Assembly (NCBI GenBank): GCA_037443545.1
Contig: JBBIOD010000040.1
Location: 1-16,129, forward strand
Length of the DNA stretch: 16,129 bases
Direction: 5' to 3'
Source: JASEGV01 sp037443545
GTDB lineage: Bacteria; Bacteroidota; Ignavibacteria; UBA10030; BY39
The position numbers and the translations under genes were made by a program. Below are positions 6,799 through 13,093 of the stretch, piece after piece; position 1 is the first letter of the stretch; every line of letters starts with the position of its first letter. The notes below the pieces were generated by a model that ran no database searches, had not been told where the DNA came from, and saw only the letters and a list, made by a program, of their open reading frames with translations.

Positions 6799-9285
6799 AT
6801 GTTTCATAATTTTTTAAATATTGTACTCTTTATTTTACTTCTGTCTATAGCCCATCTCAATTCGGCTTACATTTGGGGGAAGGAAAATAGGTCTGTTGAT
6901 TCTATTTTTACACCACAATCAAGTTTGATTTCAAACACAACATTAGCTCAGGATACTCTTAAAACCGAAATAGCTCCGCGCCAATCCGGCATCGACACGA
7001 CCATCACATATTCGTCAACAGATTCTATCGTCTATTCAATCTCCAACCGCAAGATGATGCTATATGGTAAATCGAACATTAAATATAAATTGATGGAGTT
7101 GAAATCGGAACGTATCAACATCAACTGGCACACAGCGACTATGAAAGCACACGGCATAATCGACACGGCAGATACGACCGGTAAAAAATATACCGGCACG
7201 CCAATAATGATTGACGGTGGCGAGGAATTTAGAGGACACGAACTATTATACAACTTCAAAACTCAGAAAGGCAACATTAAACTCGCCGACACAAAATCGG
7301 ACGAAGGTATTTACTACGGCAGTCGGGTTAAAAAGATGAGCAAAGATGTTCTATTCATCGCCGATGGTAAATACACCACTTGCGATAAGGACCAGCCCCA
7401 CTTTTATTTTCTATCTCCAAAAATGAAAATGATTGTGCGCGACAAAGTAATTGCAGAACCGATTTACTTTCACATTGCGGGTGTTCCGGTTTTTGCACTT
7501 CCCTTTGGAGTTTTTCCGAGTAAATCGGGAAGACGTTCAGGTTTTTTTGCTCCCGCTTATGGCGATAATGCAACCTACGGACGATTTCTCAGAAAAATCG
7601 GTTACTACTGGGCAATGAGCGACTACACCGATTTGGCTTTGCACGGCGATTGGTACACAAACGGAAGCTACATCGTAAATTCTGAATTCAATTATATACT
7701 CCGTTATAAATTTAAAGGTGGCTTTTCAGGGGCTTATAAACGATTTATAACTTCTGAAAAAAACGACCCAAATTATTCAATAGACGAGGGCTACAACTTA
7801 AACCTTCGGCACAATCATGAAATCGATCCGACGATGCGTGCTGATGTAAATTTTTCATTTATGAGTAATAATAATTTTAGATTAACTAACTCTTTATCGG
7901 AAGCGTTACAGCAAACTATATATTCAAATGCTACAATCTCAAAATCCTGGGAGGGAACAAAAAATAGCGGCTCAATGAACTTATCGAGAACACAAAATTT
8001 AACAAACGGAAGAATTGATGAAATATTGCCTTCATTAAATTTCAACAGAAGTACAAGTTTTCCGTTCCGACGAAAAAAAGTAATCGGAGATCTTCTTTGG
8101 TACGAACAAATCGGATATAATTATCAGGCAACTGCTTCTAACAGTCGAGCAAAAATTCCAATAACAGTTCCGGTCGTAAATATTGAAACTTTCAGACGCG
8201 ATAATCGACAAGCTTTAAATCAAAGTTCCAGCATTAGCATATCACCAAAATTCGGATATATCTCTGTTACACCAAGCTTGTCGTTCCGCGATGAACGGAG
8301 GCAGAGCAATAATTTTGTTCCGGTACTAAATACAACCGATAGCTCTCTGCAGGAAATAAAAGAAAAGGATTTTTATTTTGCCGGATATATGTCGTCGGGT
8401 GTTTCAGCAAATACACGTTTGTATGGAATTGTTCAACCGAATGTTTTTAGCGTTACCGCATTCCGCCACACAGTTACTCCAAATCTTGCAATCAATTATT
8501 CAAAACAGATATATGGAAAGAACATCACAAAGGGGGAGATGCTAGCACGCTTCGATGTTGGCAATCAGTTCGAAATGAAATTGAAACCGAAAGCCAAAGA
8601 GGAAGAAGAACAAAAAATTCAACTGCTGAATGTTGGTGCAAATGTTTCCTACAATTTTTCAGCCGACAGTTTAAATTTATCGAACGTCGGAGTTGGGTAC
8701 CGGACAAGTATTGGTGAATTATTGAATTTCAGCGGCTCAAGCAGTTTTAATTTGTATAAATTTGATGAAACGTCAAACCGGCTGGTTAATAAGTTTATGA
8801 TTACCGAGGGTAAGTTAGCGCGTTTGGAAAATTTCTCCATCAGTTTATCAACTTCGCTTTCGGGAGATCGGAAGCAAAAAGCAGGTGGATTATCGGAAAC
8901 CGATACTGTTCGACAAAGCCAAAGCGGATATCAGGGCTTGTACCAGCGGAATGAACCAGATTTCTCAATCCCTTGGCGGCTATCTTTTAGCTGGAATTTT
9001 GCCGAAAGTTATATACCAAGAGCAAAACACAGGTCAGCAAATATATCAACATCTCTCGAATTTAATCTTACAGAAAATTGGAAATTCAGAATGAACGGCA
9101 ATTATGATTTGATACGGAAAGAAATTTCGGCACCAAGTATAAATATCGACCGCGACCTGCATTGCTGGGTTATGAATTTTGAATGGGTTCCAATGGGTAA
9201 CTATAAACATTACAAACTTGAGATCCGAGTGAAAGCCTCGCAGTTGCAAGATGTGAAGATTACAAAGCAGAGGACGACATATTAG
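6799..9285 (+). CDS. lptD: LptD-like outer-membrane LPS-assembly protein
   Basis: This 828-residue protein has an N-terminal signal peptide (hydrophobic core VLFILLLSIA, likely cleavage near Ala23). About 60-210 is an OstA/LptA-like beta-jellyroll, with repeated short strands such as IVYSISNRKMMLYGKSNIKY and the segment GKYTTCDKDQPHFYFLSPKM. The linker FALPFGVFPSKSGRRSGFFAP leads into a long beta-barrel of alternating polar and aromatic strands that runs to the end. These are features of the Bacteroidota form of LptD, which with LptE inserts lipopolysaccharide into the outer leaflet. Only two conspicuous cysteines are seen (Cys195 in the jellyroll, Cys789 near the C-terminus), so any disulfide would link these domains, unlike the four-cysteine arrangement of E. 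coli. It is the last gene of the plus-strand block and its stop abuts an A/T-rich tandem repeat. Confidence 0.88.
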   Translation: MFHNFLNIVLFILLLSIAHLNSAYIWGKENRSVDSIFTPQSSLISNTTLAQDTLKTEIAPRQSGIDTTITYSSTDSIVYSISNRKMMLYGKSNIKYKLMELKSERININWHTATMKAHGIIDTADTTGKKYTGTPIMIDGGEEFRGHELLYNFKTQKGNIKLADTKSDEGIYYGSRVKKMSKDVLFIADGKYTTCDKDQPHFYFLSPKMKMIVRDKVIAEPIYFHIAGVPVFALPFGVFPSKSGRRSGFFAPAYGDNATYGRFLRKIGYYWAMSDYTDLALHGDWYTNGSYIVNSEFNYILRYKFKGGFSGAYKRFITSEKNDPNYSIDEGYNLNLRHNHEIDPTMRADVNFSFMSNNNFRLTNSLSEALQQTIYSNATISKSWEGTKNSGSMNLSRTQNLTNGRIDEILPSLNFNRSTSFPFRRKKVIGDLLWYEQIGYNYQATASNSRAKIPITVPVVNIETFRRDNRQALNQSSSISISPKFGYISVTPSLSFRDERRQSNNFVPVLNTTDSSLQEIKEKDFYFAGYMSSGVSANTRLYGIVQPNVFSVTAFRHTVTPNLAINYSKQIYGKNITKGEMLARFDVGNQFEMKLKPKAKEEEEQKIQLLNVGANVSYNFSADSLNLSNVGVGYRTSIGELLNFSGSSSFNLYKFDETSNRLVNKFMITEGKLARLENFSISLSTSLSGDRKQKAGGLSETDTVRQSQSGYQGLYQRNEPDFSIPWRLSFSWNFAESYIPRAKHRSANISTSLEFNLTENWKFRMNGNYDLIRKEISAPSINIDRDLHCWVMNFEWVPMGNYKHYKLEIRVKASQLQDVKITKQRTTY

Positions 9286-9342
9286 GATTTTAGATTTTAG
9301 ATTTTAAATTTTAGAATTTAGAATTTAGAATTTAGAATTTTA
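9286..9342. repeat. A/T-rich heptamer tandem repeat between convergent genes
   Basis: About eight units of seven bases follow the lptD stop. The first units read GATTTTA and the later ones GAATTTA, ending in GAATTTTAATGG. The array fills the whole gap between lptD and the converging minus-strand gene. It also runs into the latter, supplying its last codons (Leu-Lys-Phe) and its TAA stop at 9332-9334. Units drift from one end to the other, as expected for slippage-prone microsatellites. No stable hairpin with a T-run is evident, so a terminator role is not supported. Confidence 0.85.
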
Positions 9343-9877
9343 ATGGGGGATTAGAATTTTTTTGACGACTAATTTCGCGTAAAATCTCCCTGCTTCTTGC
9401 TTGAAGTGCCGGACCAACGTATGGTTGCATGTTTTCGATTACTAATTTAAGCTCGTCTCTAAGACCCTTCTGGCGTTTTGCTGCGTTCATTAATATCGTC
9501 ATAGAGTATACTTTAACAGCAATAGGAGATTTGATAGAGTTAAGATATTCAAAGCAAAGCATCACTACGTTACCGAGTATCGAACGTGGGATGGCTGCGT
9601 TTTGAAGGATACGCAGGACATTACGCTTGACCGCATCGTGCACACCCGGTTCCTGCATTTTCCTAATCATCGGTTTAAGCCAAGGATTCAAAAGTTCAGG
9701 TTGGTCGTCGGCGCACTGACTTAGTATCCACGCCGAACGCTGGTTTATACGATAGTCATCGGAGATGAACAATTCCATCAACTTTTTCAAACGCCTTCTA
9801 TCGCCTCCCACCCAGTTAGCAATCTTTTTTACCTGACGTTTAGAATGTTCTCGGAGAATTTCTTCTTTTAAATTCAT
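9332..9877 (-). CDS. All-helical repeat protein (HEAT-like) conserved in Bacteroidota, function unknown
   Basis: This is a 181-residue soluble protein with no signal peptide or membrane segment, predicted entirely helical. Its helix pairs resemble HEAT/ARM or DNA-alkylation-repair-type repeats: RRRLKKLMELFISDDYRINQRSAWILSQCADDQPELL, then a helix pair around VHDAVKRNVLRILQNAAIP, then AVKVYSMTILMNAAK. Proteins with the same opening (MNLKEEIL.EHSK.Q) and the same HDAVKRN and AVKVYSMT blocks recur in Bacteroidota as uncharacterised proteins; this is from memory. HEAT folds usually bind other proteins or nucleic acid, and no catalytic residues are recognised. Its stop codon lies inside the heptamer repeat, so the last few residues may be recent. 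It is divergent from the Mut7-C gene across 120 bases. Confidence 0.8.
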   Translation of the reverse strand: MNLKEEILREHSKRQVKKIANWVGGDRRRLKKLMELFISDDYRINQRSAWILSQCADDQPELLNPWLKPMIRKMQEPGVHDAVKRNVLRILQNAAIPRSILGNVVMLCFEYLNSIKSPIAVKVYSMTILMNAAKRQKGLRDELKLVIENMQPYVGPALQARSREILREISRQKNSNPPLKF

Positions 9878-9887
9878 AAATGATATT

Positions 9888-9904
9888 TTATAAGGTACTT
9901 ATAA
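9888..9904 (-). promoter_or_regulatory. Inverted repeat upstream of the helical-repeat gene
   Basis: TTATAAG-GTA-CTTATAA is a perfect 7-base inverted repeat with a 3-base spacer, ending 11 bases upstream of the minus-strand ATG. It may be an operator or overlap a -10 element (TATAAAAT on the minus strand). It lies in the divergent interval shared with the Mut7-C gene. Confidence 0.3.
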
Positions 9905-9997
9905 GATTATCTTGAAATTCTAATATAATCAAAAAGTTGGATATTCTTTTTTAAGAAATAAATCCGTAAATTTACAACAGAACTTGTTAGGTTTACC

Positions 9998-10462
9998 ATG
10001 AAATTTGTGGCTGATACGATGCTCGAAAAGTTAGCCCGTTGGCTTCGCCTTATAGGAAACGATGTGGTTTACGATTCTTCTAAATCCTTTAAAGAACTTG
10101 TAAATATTAGCAACAGCGAAGAGCGGGTGTTTTTAACTCGCAGGAAATCTTTTCCTGAAGGCATTTCACCGATTATTTTTTACGACGTCTGCAGCGAAAA
10201 CTTTGACGTCCAGATGAAACGTGTTATCACTCAGTTTGGTTTAGACATAAACGCTACACTTTTTACACGATGTATTGAATGTAATGTAGAAGTTGAAAAA
10301 GTAAAAAATAAAGAAACTGTTAATGGCAGAGTTCCGCAACGGTCGCTGGAAGGTTTTACAGATTTTTTTGAATGCCCGAAATGCAAGAAAGTGTTTTGGA
10401 AAGGGGCTCATACAACTAATACTCTAAAAAAATTAAGTCGGATTTTGGATGGAAAAATTTAA
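9998..10462 (+). CDS. Mut7-C RNase-like protein with C-terminal zinc ribbon
   Basis: This is a 154-residue protein of the Mut7-C family (PIN-like nuclease fold plus zinc ribbon). The N-terminal signature FVADTMLEKLARWLRLIGNDVVYDSS matches the family opening, where the first Asp (Asp6 here) is one of the PIN acidic residues. The C-terminal ribbon has CIEC (about residues 91-94) and CPKC (about 126-129), followed by the typical FW.G.H segment with a Thr-Asn run. The usual LLTRDxxL motif, which carries another catalytic Asp, reads FLTRRKSF, and the usual acidic residue in the preceding helix is also absent (SFKELVNISNSEER). Nuclease activity may therefore be weakened or lost, although the fold appears intact. 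It is followed after 19 bases by the adenosine-specific-kinase-family gene, suggesting co-transcription. Confidence 0.82.
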   Translation: MKFVADTMLEKLARWLRLIGNDVVYDSSKSFKELVNISNSEERVFLTRRKSFPEGISPIIFYDVCSENFDVQMKRVITQFGLDINATLFTRCIECNVEVEKVKNKETVNGRVPQRSLEGFTDFFECPKCKKVFWKGAHTTNTLKKLSRILDGKI

Positions 10463-10470
10463 TATATTAT

Positions 10471-10476
10471 AGGAGA
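10471..10476 (+). promoter_or_regulatory. Ribosome binding site AGGAGA
   Basis: AGGAGA sits five bases before ATG 10482 and fixes the start of the adenosine-specific-kinase-family gene. It is worth noting because most starts in this window lack a Shine-Dalgarno. Confidence 0.75.
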
Positions 10477-10481
10477 ATAGT

Positions 10482-10964
10482 ATGGAACTAAAAATTGTAA
10501 GGATTGAAAAGCCAGCCGATATGAACTTCATACTCGGTCAGTCGCATTTTATAAAAACTGTCGAAGATATTTACGAAGCTGTAGTTTCGACAAACCCTAA
10601 TATCAAATTCGGGGTTGCGTTTTGTGAAGCGTCGGGTCCGTCGCTCGCACGCTATATAGGTAACGACCAAAACTTGATCGAAATTGCAAAGAAGAATGCT
10701 ATGAATTTATCAGCCGGTCATTCCTTTGTTTTGTTTATGGAAAATGGTTTCCCGATAAACATACTAAATACGATAAAAATGGTGCCGGAGGTGTGCAATA
10801 TCTTTTGCGCCACTGCAAATCCTGTTGAAGTAATAATCGCCGAAACTGAACAGGGCCGTGGTATCCTTGGGGTAATTGATGGATTAAAAACACAAGGTAT
10901 CGAGACTGACGACGATATTAAATCTCGAAAAGGTTTGCTAAGGAAAATCGGTTACAAATTGTAG
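10482..10964 (+). CDS. Adenosine-specific kinase family protein (DUF355-type)
   Basis: This 160-residue protein matches the compact family described as adenosine-specific kinases, better known from archaea and thermophiles. Recognisable blocks are the opening MELKIVRIEKP, the helix HFIKTVEDIYEAV, KFGVAFCEASGPSLARYIGND, LSAGHSFVLFMENGFPINILN, the strand-turn VCNIFCATANPVEVIIAETEQGRGILGVIDG, and the C-terminal GIETDDDIKSRKGLLRKIGYKL. The full family length is present with no gaps. The enzymatic label comes from structural work on an archaeal member; its cellular role in bacteria is not established. It probably forms an operon with the Mut7-C gene just upstream. An AGGAGA site supports the start. 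Confidence 0.85.
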   Translation: MELKIVRIEKPADMNFILGQSHFIKTVEDIYEAVVSTNPNIKFGVAFCEASGPSLARYIGNDQNLIEIAKKNAMNLSAGHSFVLFMENGFPINILNTIKMVPEVCNIFCATANPVEVIIAETEQGRGILGVIDGLKTQGIETDDDIKSRKGLLRKIGYKL

Positions 10965-10970
10965 TGATCA

Positions 10971-11014
10971 TTACGGTAATATTTTTAACCGTAAAGTACG
11001 CAATGATTGCGCAA
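10971..11014 (+). promoter_or_regulatory. Two inverted repeats upstream of hutU (candidate operator region)
   Basis: The first element is TTACGGT (10971-10977) paired with ACCGTAA (10988-10994) around a 10-base A/T loop. The second is CGCAAT-G-ATTGCG (10999-11011), which overlaps the palindrome TTGCGCAA (11007-11014). Neither is followed by a T-run on the plus strand, so a terminator for the upstream gene is unlikely. Their position 48-91 bases before the hutU ATG suits regulator binding. The motifs do not resemble the TGTATATACA-type HutC site. Confidence 0.4.
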
Positions 11015-11061
11015 CAGATACAAGGTAATCTTTAAATATAAAAAAGTGAAATGGAATTATT

Positions 11062-12720
11062 ATGATTAATCATTCAAATATTACAGCGCCAAGAGGAACT
11101 CAAATCTCCTGCAAAGGATGGATACAGGAAGCCGCACTTCGTATGTTAATGAACAACCTTGATGCGGAAGTTGCCGAAAAACCGGAAGAACTTATAGTTT
11201 ACGGCGGAACAGGAAAAGCAGCGCGAAACTGGGATTGCTACGATGCTATCGTACGCAGTTTGAAACAACTTGAAAACGATGAATCGCTTCTTGTCCAATC
11301 CGGCAAACCAGTAGGGATTTTCAAAACACACACCGATGCACCGAGGGTGCTGATTTCAAATTCAATGATTGTTCCGCATTGGGCTACGTGGGATGAATTT
11401 CGGCGACTTGAAGGACTTGGCTTAACAATGTACGGACAAATGACAGCCGGTAGCTGGATTTATATTGGCTCGCAAGGAATTCTACAAGGGACTTATGAAA
11501 CATTTGTAGAATGTGGTAATAAATACTTTGGTGGAAATCTGTCAGGAAAATTCATACTCACTGCTGGTCTTGGCGGGATGGGTGGCGCTCAACCTCTAGC
11601 AGCAACAATGAACGGTGCCGCTATACTTGTAATCGAAGTGGATCGAGTAAGAATTGAGAAACGATTAAAAACCGGATACCTCGACAAATCAATAGACAAT
11701 ATCGATGAAGCACTCAAACTTGTTCTCGATGCGAAAGCGAAAAAGGAGGCATTGAGTGTCGGATTGATCGGCAATGCTGCCGAAATTTTACCGGAGATTG
11801 TTAAGCGTGGAATTGTTCCCGATATTCTCACCGACCAAACATCGGCACACGACACGTTATACGGTTATGTGCCCGCCGGAATCTCATATCAGCAAGCTCT
11901 CGCACTTCGGCACAGCGATCCACAAAAATATATTGCAATGGCGCGTGTTTCAATCGTCGAGCATCTGCTGGCGATGATAGAGCTACAAAAGCGAGGAGCT
12001 GTTACTTTCGATTATGGCAACAACATACGCGGCGAAGCTTTTGCAAATGGAGTCAATAACGCTTTCGATATTCCCGGATTTGTGCCTGAATATATCCGTC
12101 CGCTTTTCTGCGACGGGAAAGGTCCTTTCCGCTGGGCTGCACTTTCAGGCGACCCTGAAGATATCTACAGAACCGATAGAGCCATTATAGAAACATTTCC
12201 GGAAAATAAACCACTCATTCGTTGGATTGAAACTTCACAGAAGAAAATCCATTTTCAAGGATTGCCTGCACGAATTTGTTGGCTCGGTTATGGCAAGCGA
12301 GCCAAGATGGGAAAAATTTTTAACGACCTTGTTTCAAAAGGTGAAGTAAAAGCCCCCATTGTAATCGGGCGAGATCATCTCGACTGTGGTTCGGTTGCAT
12401 CGCCAAATCGCGAAACAGAAAAAATGAAAGACGGAAGCGATGCAATTGCCGATTGGCCCATTCTTAACGCCCTGCTTAATGCGGTCGGAGGTGCGAGTTG
12501 GGTAAGTGTACATCACGGCGGCGGTGTCGGAATCGGAATGTCGATTCATGCGGGAACAGTCGTAGTCGCAGACGGAACAAAAGAAGCTGAACGCCGGCTT
12601 GAACGTGTTCTCACATACGATCCCGGAATGGGTATCATCCGCCATGTAGACGCCGGTTACGAACGCGCAATTGAGAATGCTAAAAAGTTTAATGTAAATG
12701 TGCCGATGATGAAATGTTGA
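11062..12720 (+). CDS. hutU: Urocanate hydratase (urocanase)
   Basis: This encodes urocanate hydratase, EC 4.2.1.49. It converts urocanate to 4-imidazolone-5-propanoate in histidine degradation, using tightly bound NAD+ as an electrophile. At 552 residues it matches the family length. Recognisable blocks are GGTGKAARNWDCYDAIV near residue 48, the NAD-binding LGGMGGAQPLAATM (about 169-182), DQTSAHDTLYGYVP, the catalytic-cysteine region LPARICWLGYGKR with Cys406 (equivalent to Cys410 of the Pseudomonas putida enzyme), and GRDHLDCGSVASPNRETE followed by HHGGGVGIGMS. No key residue is missing. No hutH, hutI, formiminotransferase or hut regulator gene is within the window, so the rest of the pathway, if present, is elsewhere. 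The start has only a weak purine-rich leader. Confidence 0.97.
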   Translation: MINHSNITAPRGTQISCKGWIQEAALRMLMNNLDAEVAEKPEELIVYGGTGKAARNWDCYDAIVRSLKQLENDESLLVQSGKPVGIFKTHTDAPRVLISNSMIVPHWATWDEFRRLEGLGLTMYGQMTAGSWIYIGSQGILQGTYETFVECGNKYFGGNLSGKFILTAGLGGMGGAQPLAATMNGAAILVIEVDRVRIEKRLKTGYLDKSIDNIDEALKLVLDAKAKKEALSVGLIGNAAEILPEIVKRGIVPDILTDQTSAHDTLYGYVPAGISYQQALALRHSDPQKYIAMARVSIVEHLLAMIELQKRGAVTFDYGNNIRGEAFANGVNNAFDIPGFVPEYIRPLFCDGKGPFRWAALSGDPEDIYRTDRAIIETFPENKPLIRWIETSQKKIHFQGLPARICWLGYGKRAKMGKIFNDLVSKGEVKAPIVIGRDHLDCGSVASPNRETEKMKDGSDAIADWPILNALLNAVGGASWVSVHHGGGVGIGMSIHAGTVVVADGTKEAERRLERVLTYDPGMGIIRHVDAGYERAIENAKKFNVNVPMMKC

Positions 12721-12797
12721 TTTTATTGATTATAACCGTTCAATCTTATCCGAAAACTGAAGTAAAAAAGGTAACTCATATATTTTCAACATAAAAC

Positions 12798-12826
12798 TTG
12801 ATTATTTCAAAAATAAACATTATACT
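12798..12826 (+). promoter_or_regulatory. Sigma-70-like promoter upstream of the CDGSH pseudogene
   Basis: TTGATT at 12798-12803 and TATACT at 12821-12826 are separated by exactly 17 bases, an almost consensus -35/-10 pair. Transcription would begin near 12833, shortly before an AAGGAGGT ribosome site (12839-12846). The gene it once served is broken, but the next intact gene starts about 260 bases downstream, so this may now be the promoter of the 13094-15569 pair. Confidence 0.5.
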
Positions 12827-12851
12827 TTAAACAAAATAAAGGAGGTTTGTT

Positions 12852-13085
12852 ACGACAGAACCTAAAATAGCTCAAAAAGCTCCAATAGTTTTAGAGCCTG
12901 AGCAGGAAAATATGAGTTGTGCGCTTGTGGTTTATCCACCAACCAGCCATTCTGCAATGGAGCGCAAAAACCAAAGATATCAATCCGGAAATGTTTGAGT
13001 TAACCGAGGAATCTAAAATCGCTTATCGCGGCAACAAGCGTACAAAAATAAACCTATATTCGACCGTACACATAAAACGCAGTAA
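12852..13085 (+). pseudogene. Decayed CDGSH iron-sulfur domain protein gene
   Basis: A roughly 78-codon dual-CDGSH gene can be rebuilt across three frame changes. It begins six bases after AAGGAGG with ACG where ATG is expected (12852), then reads TEPKIAQKAPIVLEPE, a standard family N-terminus. A 1-base loss near 12903 is followed by GKYELCACGLSTNQPFCNGA (12905-12964), the first Fe-S motif. The next codon, expected to be the His ligand, is only CA (12965-12966). A third segment reads KTKDINPEMFELTEESKIAY, then RGNKRTK where CGCKxTK is usual. After a further loss in the A-run at 13044-13048 comes NKPIFDRTHKTQ and TAA (13083-13085), where family members have PFCDGTH. Three cysteines of the second motif are thus Arg, Asn and Phe. 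The substitutions argue for true decay and not only assembly error. Intact members bind 2Fe-2S clusters. Confidence 0.82.
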
Positions 13086-13093
13086 ATAAATAG

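Noticed and set aside
9286..9342. Heptamer array considered as a CRISPR-like or terminator element
   Set aside because: The units are contiguous without spacers, and no stable hairpin is formed; it is a simple microsatellite.
12385..12387. Cys442 of HutU in HLDCGSV as the catalytic cysteine
   Set aside because: The cysteine corresponding to the known active-site residue is Cys406 in LPARICW; position 442 is Ser in the Pseudomonas enzyme.
12852..13085. Frame changes considered as sequencing error only
   Set aside because: Single-base losses could be artefacts, but the accompanying start-codon change and the Cys-to-Arg, Asn and Phe and Gly-to-Arg substitutions would not be.
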